A DNA stretch of 54,213 nucleotides from contig QXXE01000022.1 in the NCBI GenBank assembly GCA_009911355.1, positions 1 to 54,213 of the forward strand, written 5' to 3'. Shown piece by piece: positions 41,999-49,843 of this stretch (the first letter of the stretch is position 1; the number at the start of each line of letters is the position of its first letter). The DNA comes from Clostridiaceae bacterium (GTDB lineage: Bacteria > Bacillota > Clostridia > Oscillospirales > Butyricicoccaceae). A program made the translations under genes and the position numbers. The notes below the pieces were generated by a model that saw only the letters and a list, made by a program, of their open reading frames with translations, was not told the origin of the DNA and ran no database searches.

Positions 41999-42904
41999 TC
42001 AACCCTCCTTGCCTGACGGCAAAACGTCGATCATCACCAGCTCGGGGCGGTTGTTCACGCGCGGTACCCAGGTATGCCCCCCAAGCCCCCGGCTAACAAC
42101 AAGCTGCGCCCTTCCGAGCGCATACTGCCCGCCGCTGTAACGCGGGAACAGCCCATCGTCCACGTGGTACAGCCCGCCCACAAAGGGCAGCCGTACCTGC
42201 CCGCCGTGGTAATGCCCCGCGACCGCCAGCTCAGCGTCCGCATCAAACAATGTTTCGTAAAAGATCGAAGGGTAATGGGACGCCATGATCCGGAATCCAC
42301 TGCCCCCTTCCAGGCGCTGCACCTCCGCCGGGTCAAGCTCCTCTGCCTGCGAGGCAGGCCAGGGGAACACACCCAGCGTAACCGGGTTGCCGTGTATCAC
42401 CAGCTCCTCACACCCGGAATACAGCACAGGGATGCCAAGCTGTATCAGCTGCGTATCGAGCGCTTCGCCGCCGTCCCCGCCGCCTTTCTCATACAGCAGC
42501 ACCCCTTCGTGATTGCCCAGTATATAGAATACCGGGGCAATGCGCTTGAGCCCCCCGCACAGGTCCAGGACAACGTGCAGGTCTTCCTCGTCCTGATTGA
42601 CCATATCCCCCGCGAGGAGGATGAGGTCGGGCCGTGCCTGCCGCACCGCTTCGATCAGGCCATAATTGCCCGCGCCGTACTCCTGGTTGTGCAGGTCGCT
42701 GAGCAGCGCAATGCGGAAGCCCTCCCGCACCCGGCTGGACTGCATCTGGTATACGGTTACTTCAAAATACCGGTTCCCCAGCGCGTTTGCCGCACACAGC
42801 GCAGCCGCCAGCACCAGCAGCAGCACTGCCCGGATGGCCCGCGACAGGCGCGCCCGCCGCCGTATATAAAGCGCCTGCTCCTGCCGGATGTCATCCAGCC
42901 GCAT
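41999..42904 (-). CDS. Calcineurin-like metallophosphoesterase, membrane-anchored
   Basis: The 301-aa protein has one N-terminal transmembrane helix (AIRAVLLLVLAAALCAANAL), then the metallophosphoesterase motifs LLSDLHNQ (D-x-H), LLAGDMVNQ (GD), ILGNHEG (GNHE), ASHYP and AVAGHYHGGQVRLP (GHxHGGQ). It resembles YkuE/YaeI-type phosphoesterases, which hydrolyse phospholipid or lipid-linked pyrophosphates. In this locus it could recycle the polyprenyl or lipid phosphate carrier; that is inference. It overlaps the upstream glycosyltransferase gene by 14 bp. Confidence 0.88.
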   Translation of the reverse strand: MRLDDIRQEQALYIRRRARLSRAIRAVLLLVLAAALCAANALGNRYFEVTVYQMQSSRVREGFRIALLSDLHNQEYGAGNYGLIEAVRQARPDLILLAGDMVNQDEEDLHVVLDLCGGLKRIAPVFYILGNHEGVLLYEKGGGDGGEALDTQLIQLGIPVLYSGCEELVIHGNPVTLGVFPWPASQAEELDPAEVQRLEGGSGFRIMASHYPSIFYETLFDADAELAVAGHYHGGQVRLPFVGGLYHVDDGLFPRYSGGQYALGRAQLVVSRGLGGHTWVPRVNNRPELVMIDVLPSGKEG

Positions 42905-43970
42905 CCTTCACCAGCCTTTCATAAATCCCTTCCAGCTGCCGGATATTCTGGCTAAGCGAAAAGCCCTCCGCAACCAGCCTGTGCCCTTCCCGGCTGAGCC
43001 GGTCGCGCAGCCCCCAGTCGCCCGCGAGCCGCACAAGCAGCGCCGAAAGCCGGTCCACGTCGCCCGGCTCCATCAGGAAGCCGGTCTCGCCGTCCCGGAT
43101 GACCTCCGGGATGGAGGCGATGCGGGTACTGATATTGGGGATGCCGCGCCCCATCGTTTCCAAAATACTCATCGGCAGGCCCTCCCGGTAGGAGGGCAGC
43201 ACATGCACCATCGCTTCCGCAAGGCAGGCCACCTTCTCCCCGCCGTCAACCCAGCCCGCATGGGCGAGCCGGTGGGCGACGCCAAGCTCCTCCGCCTTCT
43301 GTTTGACCGCGTCTACGTCGCCGTCGCCGCACATCCACAGCTTGACGTCTTCCGGCAGCTGGCCATCGGCGCGCGCCGCGGCTTCCAGCAGGTCGAACGA
43401 GCCCTTGCGCCAGCCCTGCCGCCCCAGCATCACAATCCGCCGCGCTTCCGGGCGGTATTCCCGCTCCGGCGGCGCTTCGACCGCGTTGTGCAGCACGGTA
43501 ACCCGTGCCGCCGGGGCCTTTTCCAGCAGCTGCCCGCGCAAAAACTCCGAAAGGACCAGGTTTACGCTGGCGGCTTCAAACACCTGCTTGACATATGCTT
43601 TCTTTTTTTCATCCAGCCTGGCATAGAAATCCTCAAATTCCGCGCCATGATGGTGGAGCACCACCGGGACATGCAGCCTGCGGCACAGGCGCACAAGCAG
43701 CGCCTTGCGGTAAAAGCTGCCGCGCTCGGCGATATGCAGATGGACGAGGTCGTACCGGCCGCGCAGCAGCGCCGCCGCCGCACGCAGCCCCGCTGCGGCA
43801 AAGCGCAGCGTCTTGCGCGCACGGCTGCCCTCGGTGTGGGTCGCAAGATAAGTGATCCCGCTTTTTTCCCAGCCGCCATACTGCAGGTAATTGCACACAA
43901 CGGTCACCATGCCGCCCTTGACGCGCTGGATATCCGAGCCGCACATCAACACCCGAATCGCTTTTGCCAT
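42891..43970 (-). CDS. Glycosyltransferase family 4 protein
   Basis: This 359-aa GT-B transferase begins IRVLMCGSDIQRVKGGMVTV. It includes DLVHLHIAERGSFYRK and HHHGAEFEDFY in the acceptor half. In the donor half it has RIVMLGRQGWRKGSFDLLEA, LPSYREGLPMSILETMGRGIP and RDGETGFLMEPGD, including the E-x7-E motif. GGAAGGGGG precedes the ATG. It probably extends the lipid-linked oligosaccharide; the sugar is unknown. Confidence 0.9.
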   Translation of the reverse strand: MAKAIRVLMCGSDIQRVKGGMVTVVCNYLQYGGWEKSGITYLATHTEGSRARKTLRFAAAGLRAAAALLRGRYDLVHLHIAERGSFYRKALLVRLCRRLHVPVVLHHHGAEFEDFYARLDEKKKAYVKQVFEAASVNLVLSEFLRGQLLEKAPAARVTVLHNAVEAPPEREYRPEARRIVMLGRQGWRKGSFDLLEAAARADGQLPEDVKLWMCGDGDVDAVKQKAEELGVAHRLAHAGWVDGGEKVACLAEAMVHVLPSYREGLPMSILETMGRGIPNISTRIASIPEVIRDGETGFLMEPGDVDRLSALLVRLAGDWGLRDRLSREGHRLVAEGFSLSQNIRQLEGIYERLVKDAAG

Positions 43971-43991
43971 CGCCGTATCCCCCTTCCGCTG

Positions 43992-44294
43992 CTAACGCCG
44001 CAGCCGCCGGTACCGTTCCCGCCGCTCCTTCCGCGGGTCCGGCGCAGGCGCGGCTTCCCCGCGCAGCTGCTCATTCTCCTCCCAAAGCAGCGCGTTTTCC
44101 TCACGCAGCCGCTGGAGCTCGCCGATCGCTTCGTCGATCAGCGCCTGGTGTTCCTTTTCCTTCTCCGCGCGCCCTTCGAGCTCGCGCTCGCGCGCGGACA
44201 ATTCCTCTTCCAGCCGCCGGATATACCGGTCAACGTCCAATTTCTGATAGCCCCCGAACCATTTTGTCCGGAACAGCTTCTGCCCCTTCTTCAT
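43992..44294 (-). CDS. Small coiled-coil protein with DivIVA-type N-terminal motif
   Basis: This 100-aa protein begins MKKGQKLFRTKWFGGYQKLD and continues VDRYIRRLEEELSARE. The FGG(Y/F)-x-K-x-DV-x2-Y motif is the membrane-targeting start of DivIVA/GpsB proteins. The rest is a charged coiled coil with a basic tail ending RYRRLRR. The ATG overlaps the stop of the TagA-like gene. It shares the N-terminal motif with the much larger product at 47101. DivIVA-type proteins mark poles or division sites; here it may position the glycan machinery, which is inference from context. Confidence 0.75.
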   Translation of the reverse strand: MKKGQKLFRTKWFGGYQKLDVDRYIRRLEEELSARERELEGRAEKEKEHQALIDEAIGELQRLREENALLWEENEQLRGEAAPAPDPRKERRERYRRLRR

Positions 44295-45049
44295 GGCGCC
44301 TCCTTCCAGTATTTCAGGATCAGCCGCAGAATCTGCATATCCTCCACAAAATAACGCCGGAACAGCCGCCGGGGCTCCTGTAAAAAGCGGTAAAACCATT
44401 CCAGCCCGCACCGGCTCATCCACGCGGGGCAGCGCCGGACTGCGCCCGACAGGAAATCGACCGTCGCGCCCGCGCAGACCGAAACGGGTACGCCGTACCG
44501 TTCCCGGTTCTCATACACAAATTTTTCCTGCTTCGGGCAGCCCAGGCAGGCGACCAGGATATCCGGCTGTGCCGCGCGGATTGCCCGGCACACCGCCTCG
44601 ACCTGCCCCGGGTCGCGCTCAAAGCCCATCGGCGGCGAGCAGCCGTCCACCCGCAGCGCCGGATACTGCTGCCGCAGCCGCGCGCAGGCCTTTTGCACCG
44701 ATTCCCCGCTGCCTCCCGCAAAGAAGACGCTGCGCCCCTCCTCCGCCGCACGGGCGCACAGGCGCGGCACGAAATCCGACCCGGAAACCTTCTCTGGCAG
44801 CGGGCGGCGCAGCAGCTTCGAGATCCAGATGAGCGGCATCCCGTCGGCCAGCACGTATTCCGCCTTGCCGACCATCTCGCGCAGCAGCGCATCTGTTTCT
44901 GCTTTCACAACCACGTCGGTGTTCAGGAACACGACCGCCGCAGGCTCCCGGCTGCGCGCGTGGGACATCGCCGCGTCCAGCAGCGCGTCCATGCCGCACG
45001 CCGTGAAATCCAGCCCGAGCAGCCGCACGCGCCCCTCCCGGCGGGGCAT
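44291..45049 (-). CDS. WecG/TagA/CpsF family glycosyltransferase
   Basis: The 252-aa product matches the GT26 family. Motifs are VVFLNTDVVVKAETDALL, AEYVLADGMPLIWISKLL, EKVSGSDFVPRLC, VFFAGGSGESVQKAC, ILVACLGCPKQEKF and FLSGAVRRCPAWM. Members transfer N-acetylmannosamine or related sugars onto the first lipid-linked sugar. The ATG at 45049 has a weak ribosome binding site. A GTG 21 bp downstream (45028), behind GGGAGGGG, is an alternative start. It follows the isomerase gene by 8 bp. Confidence 0.9.
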   Translation of the reverse strand: MPRREGRVRLLGLDFTACGMDALLDAAMSHARSREPAAVVFLNTDVVVKAETDALLREMVGKAEYVLADGMPLIWISKLLRRPLPEKVSGSDFVPRLCARAAEEGRSVFFAGGSGESVQKACARLRQQYPALRVDGCSPPMGFERDPGQVEAVCRAIRAAQPDILVACLGCPKQEKFVYENRERYGVPVSVCAGATVDFLSGAVRRCPAWMSRCGLEWFYRFLQEPRRLFRRYFVEDMQILRLILKYWKEAP

Positions 45050-45057
45050 GCCGGCGG

Positions 45058-45708
45058 TCAACCGGCGTCCTCCCCGAACAGCGCTTCCTCCAGCATCCGG
45101 CACCAGCAGTGGTACACCGGCATCTGTAGCTCCTGCACATGGGACGTGCGCGTCTCGGGCATCCGCACGGCAATATCCGACAGCGCCGCCAGCTTGCCAC
45201 CCGACGCGCCGGTAAAGCCAATGACCCGCATCCCCGCCGCACGGGCGGCGACTGCCGCATATAAAATATTCTCCGAATTGCCCGACGTGGAGATCGCGAG
45301 CAGCACGTCGCCCTCCCGCCCGTAGCCGTTGACCTGCTGGGCATAGCACAGCAGCGGGTCCACGTCGTTGGCAAACGCGGTATCCAAAGCCGTGTTGGCA
45401 CTGAGCGCTATAGCGCTCAGTGCCCGCTGGAGGGATTCCCCCAGCGCCGCCCCACGGACGGGATCTGCTTCCCTGAGCGCCCTTTTCTTTTCTTCTGGCA
45501 GCGCGCGCTGCTTTTCAAAGCCTTTCATAAGCTCCGCCACGATGTGCTGGGAATCGCTTGCGCTGCCGCCGTTGCCAGCAATCAGCAGCTTCCCGCCCCG
45601 CCGGAAGCACCCCTCCATCGCCCCGCAGGCTTCGAGCAGGCTTCCCTGGACGGGCGCAAGCGCCGGATACCGTCCGATCAATTCCTCAAGATGCTGTTCT
45701 GGCTTCAT
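45058..45708 (-). CDS. gmhA: Phosphoheptose isomerase-like SIS protein (GmhA-type)
   Basis: This 216-aa SIS-domain protein has LLIAGNGGSASDSQHIVAEL, TAFANDVDPLLCYAQQ, DVLLAISTSGNSENILYA and RVIGFTGASGG, followed by HVQELQMPVYHCWC. These are the signature elements of GmhA, which converts sedoheptulose 7-phosphate to D-glycero-D-manno-heptose 7-phosphate. It lies in the same operon as a heptose kinase and a fused phosphatase/nucleotidyltransferase, so the assignment is supported by pathway context. It is slightly longer than E. coli GmhA, with an extra charged stretch near 70-90. AAGGGGATGG precedes the ATG. Confidence 0.88.
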   Translation of the reverse strand: MKPEQHLEELIGRYPALAPVQGSLLEACGAMEGCFRRGGKLLIAGNGGSASDSQHIVAELMKGFEKQRALPEEKKRALREADPVRGAALGESLQRALSAIALSANTALDTAFANDVDPLLCYAQQVNGYGREGDVLLAISTSGNSENILYAAVAARAAGMRVIGFTGASGGKLAALSDIAVRMPETRTSHVQELQMPVYHCWCRMLEEALFGEDAG

Positions 45709-45799
45709 GCATCCATCCCCTTCTTCCCTTATCTGCGCGTGCCCGCCCGCTTCCCAGCCCTGGCCGGGAAACAAGCCGCCGCACTGCGCATACTCCTTT

Positions 45800-47104
45800 T
45801 TATGAAAATGATCCTTCGTCCTGTTCTGTCTCTTCCAGGAACTGTACAAATTCAGCGAGGCCGCGGAAGGACTGCTCCCCGCGGCAGCCCGCAAGCCCCG
45901 CCGTATGGCAGCCTGCGGCGCGCCCCGCCTCCATATCCCGCCCGCTGTCGCCAACCATCCACGACGACGCGAGGTCGATGTGGAACCGCTCCGCGGCTTC
46001 CAGCAGGAGCCCCGGCTTTGGCTTGCGGCAGGTACATTCCATCTTATATTCCACCCGCTCACCCGGGAACCCACGGTCCGGATGGTGCGGGCAAAAATAA
46101 ACCGCATTGAGATAAGCGCCCTCCTGCCCGAGCAGCGTTTCCAGCTTGCGATGGATGCGCTCGAGCCCGTCCAGCGTCACCTCTCCCCGCGCAATGACCG
46201 GCTGGTTGGTCACGACAACCGTCAGCCAGCCCATGCGGTTCAGCTGCGCAACGGCCTGCGCAGCGCCGGGCAGCAGCCGCAGCTGTTCCTCGCTGCGCAG
46301 GAACCCGACCTCCTCGTTAAGCGTGCCGTCCCGGTCGAGGAAGACCGCCCGCCGGGGCTGCGAAAGGCTTTTGACCCGGCCACGCCGCAAGTCCTCTTCG
46401 GCTTCGCGGCAGCGCTCGGGCGTGCCCATATCCTTCACATACTCGGGCGAGTCATAGGCGTACAGCAACCCCTCGGGGATCATCGGGCGCAGCACCTCCC
46501 GGTCGAGGTCGAGCCGTTCGGCGCGCGCCAGGAGGCCGCGCCCCCGCAGCCACGGGAACACCCCCGGCGAAAGCATATGCATCCCCGCGTTGACCCGGTT
46601 GCGATACCATTGCCGCGCGTCCTCACGGTGCAGCCAGCCGGTTACCCGGCCTTCCCCGCCGGTCTCGACGAGGGCGCTGTCATACGGATGGCTGTTGGGG
46701 TGGGTCAGGATGGTCGCAAGCCCGCCCTTTTCACGGGTGCGCGCATGCGCCGCCTGGAACCGCGCAAGGTCAATATCAAACAGCAGGTCGCCGTTGAGCA
46801 GCAGGAAATCCTCTTCCAGCCGGTTTTGCAGGTAAAAAAGCGAGCCCGCCGTGCCGAGCGGCTGCTCCTCGGTGATGTACGAAAGCCGGAGCCCCAGCCG
46901 TCCCCCATCGCCGAAGTATCCTTCGACCATTTCATGCAGCCAGCCGGTCACCAGCACCACTTCCCGCACGCCCTGCGTGCGCAGGCAGCGCAGCTGGCGT
47001 TCCAGCACGGGCACGCCGTCCAGCGGCGCCATCGGCTTCGGGATATCCGCGTGCAGCTGCGCAAGCCGCGTCCCCCGGCCCCCGGCAAGGATGACCGCCG
47101 TCAC
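45800..47104 (-). CDS. Fused heptose-1-phosphate nucleotidyltransferase and heptose-1,7-bisphosphate phosphatase (HddC-GmhB)
   Basis: This 434-aa bifunctional protein has an N-terminal nucleotidyltransferase, AVILAGGRGTRL and IPKPMAPLDGVPVLE, with LLLNGDLLFDID, to about 235. A HAD-type phosphatase follows from about 250: RRAVFLDRDGTLNEEVGFL (nucleophile DRD), VVVTNQPVIARG, a zinc loop of FCPHHPD with MECTCRKPKPG, and WMVGDSGRDM. The two match HddC and GmhB of the GDP-D-glycero-alpha-D-manno-heptose pathway, which are normally separate proteins. The start is a GTG overlapping the previous stop (GTGA). Nucleotide preference (GDP, not ADP) is inferred from HddC similarity and the HddA-type kinase. 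Confidence 0.88.
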   Translation of the reverse strand: MTAVILAGGRGTRLAQLHADIPKPMAPLDGVPVLERQLRCLRTQGVREVVLVTGWLHEMVEGYFGDGGRLGLRLSYITEEQPLGTAGSLFYLQNRLEEDFLLLNGDLLFDIDLARFQAAHARTREKGGLATILTHPNSHPYDSALVETGGEGRVTGWLHREDARQWYRNRVNAGMHMLSPGVFPWLRGRGLLARAERLDLDREVLRPMIPEGLLYAYDSPEYVKDMGTPERCREAEEDLRRGRVKSLSQPRRAVFLDRDGTLNEEVGFLRSEEQLRLLPGAAQAVAQLNRMGWLTVVVTNQPVIARGEVTLDGLERIHRKLETLLGQEGAYLNAVYFCPHHPDRGFPGERVEYKMECTCRKPKPGLLLEAAERFHIDLASSWMVGDSGRDMEAGRAAGCHTAGLAGCRGEQSFRGLAEFVQFLEETEQDEGSFS

Positions 47105-48330
47105 GGCGCGCCCCCCTCCTGCCCGGCGATCCGGCGCAGCGATTCCACGTCCTCCGGGATGGCCGCGACCGACTGGCCCAGCCCGTCGCGCGCCTGCTCA
47201 ACACCCCGGCAGACGCTGTCCAGCACATCGAGGTATTCCTGCAATTTATGCCGGATCTGCTGCATCTGCCCGATATTCTGGTCGACTGTGCGCCGCACGG
47301 CGGTCTCCGCCGCCCGCTTTTGCAGCTCGGCCTGCTGGGTTGCCTGATGGATCATATAATCCGCCTTCGAGCCCGCGTCGGTAAGGATATGCTCGGCCTG
47401 TACTTTCGCATCTACCAGCACATCCGTAACCGCAACCGTCCGTTTTTCATATGTACCGATCCGGTCCTCCAGCTCGCGGCACATCGCTTTGTAGTGCTCC
47501 GCCGCTTCCCCGGTCTCCATCAGGCGCTCGGCTTCGGCAAGCTCCTGCTCGAGATCCTGCTTTTCCTGCCGCAGCTGCCCGCACTCGCTTTCCAGCAGCT
47601 CGCGCGCTTCGGTCTCCTGCCGGAGCGCTTCGGCGCTTTCCCGCGCCTGCGCTTCCCGCTCCTGCCGCAGCTGCTCGCACGCGGCCCGCAGCCGGGCGCT
47701 TTCAGCTTTTTCCTCAATCATCGCCTCGGTATGCCCGCGCGCCTCGTCCTCCTTTTCCTGCTGCAGCCGCCCGATTTCCTTGCGCAGCCGTGCAGACTCC
47801 TCCTGCTCCTGCCGGAGCGCTTCGTCGCTTTCCCGCGCCTGCGCTTCCTGCTCCTTGCGCAGCTGCGCAAGCTCAGCGGCCAAGCTTTCGCACTCCGCCG
47901 CCTTTTCCCGGAGCGCCTCGTGCTCCTGCCGCAGCTTCCCATATTCGTCCCGGACGCCCCCGCACTCCGCAAGGTCGCGTTCCAGCGCTTCCTTCTGCTC
48001 CGACAGGCGGCTGTTTTCCTCCCGGAGCCGGTCGCATTCCTCGCCGCGCGCATCCAGCTCATCGAGCAGCGAGTCGGTCTCAAGGCCGTCCCGGTCCGCT
48101 TCGTCGAGCAGCCGCTCGATTTTCACCGACCGCGCCTGCTCCTCCCGGAGCGCGGCTTCCCGACCTTCGAGCTCCTTTTGCAGCTCCTTCTGACGCTTGC
48201 GCAGCTGTTCCATCTCCCCCATCAGGGAATCGACATACTCCAGGACGTCAGCTTTCCGGAAGCCCCCAAAAACCGTCGTATGGAACGGTTCCATCCCCGG
48301 CGCGAAGCCGTATTCCTCATTTCTGTCCAT
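47101..48330 (-). CDS. Large coiled-coil protein with DivIVA-type N-terminal motif
   Basis: The 409-aa protein starts MDRNEEYGFAPGMEPFHTTV and continues FGGFRKADVLEYVDSLMGEM, the DivIVA/GpsB membrane-targeting signature at about residues 20-40. A continuous, very charged coiled coil with imperfect repeats (LRQEREAQARES and LRKEQEAQARES) runs to about 280. A C-terminal helical domain with VTDVLVDAKVQAEHILTDAG resembles the SepIVA/DivIVA-like C-terminal part. The ATG at 48330 follows AGGAGG. It is encoded between the heptose kinase and nucleotidyltransferase genes. A scaffold that places glycan synthesis at poles or septa is plausible but inferred. Confidence 0.8.
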   Translation of the reverse strand: MDRNEEYGFAPGMEPFHTTVFGGFRKADVLEYVDSLMGEMEQLRKRQKELQKELEGREAALREEQARSVKIERLLDEADRDGLETDSLLDELDARGEECDRLREENSRLSEQKEALERDLAECGGVRDEYGKLRQEHEALREKAAECESLAAELAQLRKEQEAQARESDEALRQEQEESARLRKEIGRLQQEKEDEARGHTEAMIEEKAESARLRAACEQLRQEREAQARESAEALRQETEARELLESECGQLRQEKQDLEQELAEAERLMETGEAAEHYKAMCRELEDRIGTYEKRTVAVTDVLVDAKVQAEHILTDAGSKADYMIHQATQQAELQKRAAETAVRRTVDQNIGQMQQIRHKLQEYLDVLDSVCRGVEQARDGLGQSVAAIPEDVESLRRIAGQEGGAP

Positions 48331-48381
48331 TTTACGTCCTCCTGCTATCTCCGCCGCAGCGGCCCAAACCATACCTGCCCG

Positions 48382-49374
48382 CTAAAAGGGGCGGGTGTCC
48401 GGCGCGTAATATACCACCTCAGTGCCCGAATCCTCAAACCGGAAGGGCACATACAGGAGCCCGGCGAGCGCCTGCCGCACCGCCTCCTGCCGCTCGGGCT
48501 CGGCATAGAGCAGCAGGAAGCCGCCCCCGCCCGCGCCCAACAGCTTGCCGCCAAGCGCGCCCGCCTGTTTCGCTTTTTCGTAAACCATATCCACGCTGTC
48601 CGTGGAAATTTCACTGTTCACACCCCGTTTGAGCTGCCAGCCGTAGTCCAGCAGCCGCCCAAAATCGGAGAGCCCCCCGCCGCCAGTCAGAATGCGTTCG
48701 GCGTCGCCTACCAGCCCCTTCACTTCCAGTAAGCTGTCCGTGCTGTCCCCCAGCCGATCCAGGGTCTTTTCCTGTATCTCAAAGGAGAAGCGCGAAAAGC
48801 CGGTAAAGAACAGCATCAGCCGCTCATTGAGCATCTCCCGGCGCGCGGTGGTAAGGATCACAGGGCGCACAGCGTAGCCGTTTTCCCCGAACGTGATCCG
48901 GTTCAGCCCGCCAAACGAGACGGCGACCTGGTCCTGAAGCCCGCCCGCTTCCCGGCAGAGCTCCCGTTCCAGCCGGATGGCCTCGTCGGCCAGCTGCCGC
49001 TTGCTTGCGTACTCCCCGCGGCTGCAATGGAAAGCGTTCAGCATCCCCACCGCAAAGGCGCTGCTTGTGCCGAGCCCCGACCGCGCGGGCAGGTCGGCTT
49101 CATAGGTCAGCCGGATCTGCTGCATATCCAGCATCCGCACGGCTTCCCGGATCAGGGGGTGCCGGATCTCGCTGCTGCCGGAAACCCGCTCGATCTCCGA
49201 ATAGCAGAATTCCGAACGGTATTCAAAAAAACCGGGCAGGTGCCTGACCGTGACATAGCAGTAACGGTCTATGGTTGCCGACAGCACCTCGCCGCCATGC
49301 TCCCGGAAGAACTCCGCAAAATCCGTCCCTCCGCCGGCGAACGACATGCGGAACGGGGTCCGTACGATTACCAC
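48382..49374 (-). CDS. hddA: GHMP-family D-glycero-D-manno-heptose 7-phosphate kinase (HddA-type)
   Basis: This 330-aa GHMP kinase has the N-terminal VRTPFRMSFAGGGTDFAEFF typical of HddA and fucokinase-like enzymes. The ATP loop reads LPARSGLGTSSAFAVGMLNA, GGLQDQVAVSFGGLNRI follows, and the C-terminal glycine motif is GGKLLGAGGGGFLLLY. It phosphorylates the anomeric carbon of heptose 7-phosphate before GmhB and HddC act. The start is a GTG at 49374, behind AAAGGAG. It is the first gene of the long minus-strand glycan operon, with a promoter about 115 bp upstream. Confidence 0.88.
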   Translation of the reverse strand: MVIVRTPFRMSFAGGGTDFAEFFREHGGEVLSATIDRYCYVTVRHLPGFFEYRSEFCYSEIERVSGSSEIRHPLIREAVRMLDMQQIRLTYEADLPARSGLGTSSAFAVGMLNAFHCSRGEYASKRQLADEAIRLERELCREAGGLQDQVAVSFGGLNRITFGENGYAVRPVILTTARREMLNERLMLFFTGFSRFSFEIQEKTLDRLGDSTDSLLEVKGLVGDAERILTGGGGLSDFGRLLDYGWQLKRGVNSEISTDSVDMVYEKAKQAGALGGKLLGAGGGGFLLLYAEPERQEAVRQALAGLLYVPFRFEDSGTEVVYYAPDTRPF

Positions 49375-49487
49375 GCCTTCTCTCCTTTCTGCCGCGGGGC
49401 AAGGGGTTCCAGCCCCGCCGCAGTACTTGCGCCAGCCCAATTCGTGACAGGCCGACAATTTATTTACAAAATTATAATTCTGTAACC

Positions 49488-49516
49488 ATGATAGCACACT
49501 GAATATATTTTTACAA
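49488..49516 (-). promoter_or_regulatory. Sigma-A promoter of the hddA-led glycan operon
   Basis: On the minus strand TTGTAA (49511-49516) and TATCAT (49488-49493) are spaced 17 bp apart in AT-rich DNA. Confidence 0.65.
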
Positions 49517-49765
49517 GGCGTTTCGGAAAATTTCTGGCATTGGATTTTCCTTGCAGGGATGCGTATATTTTTACGTTCTTCCACATTTTCCCTCATCAAC
49601 GCCCCCAACAGTATGCAAAAAACGTTTTTAAAAATCGGGAAAGCCGCCCGCGCGCGCCGACGCATCAGGCCCTCCCCTGCTTTTTGCAAAAACCGGAAGA
49701 TTCGCCATTTTCCGCCATTCCCAGCACAAAATCTCCTTTTCGACGTATAAAATGCAGGGCGGCTC

Positions 49766-49794
49766 TTGCATTCGGTAATCCAATTTGTTATAAT
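49766..49794 (+). promoter_or_regulatory. Sigma-A promoter of the GT2/ABC exporter operon
   Basis: TTGCAT (49766-49771), a 17-bp spacer and TATAAT (49789-49794), about 50 bp before the ATG at 49844. Confidence 0.75.
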
Positions 49795-49843
49795 AGGGCA
49801 ACTGCCATACACAGCCAAAATGAATGGAACTGGAGGTGCCGGG

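Larger units (their letters stand above)
49375..49843. other. Divergent regulatory region of the glycan locus
   Basis: An AT-rich island in GC-rich surroundings holds the two divergent promoters annotated separately. No gene is apparent. Between the promoters (49517-49765) I see no clear operator palindrome. Confidence 0.6.

Noticed and set aside
42888..44354. Plus-strand open frame of 488 codons
   Set aside because: It is the shadow of the GT4 and DivIVA-like genes, which have clear motifs, starts and overlaps.
45905..47347. Plus-strand open frame of 480 codons
   Set aside because: It is antisense to the HddC-GmhB fusion. Long antisense frames are expected in GC-rich genes, and the composition (Arg/Pro/His-rich) is not protein-like.
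47248..48732. Plus-strand open frame of 494 codons
   Set aside because: It is antisense to the DivIVA-like coiled coil; its leucine-rich repeats merely mirror the Glu/Gln-rich codons of the real gene.
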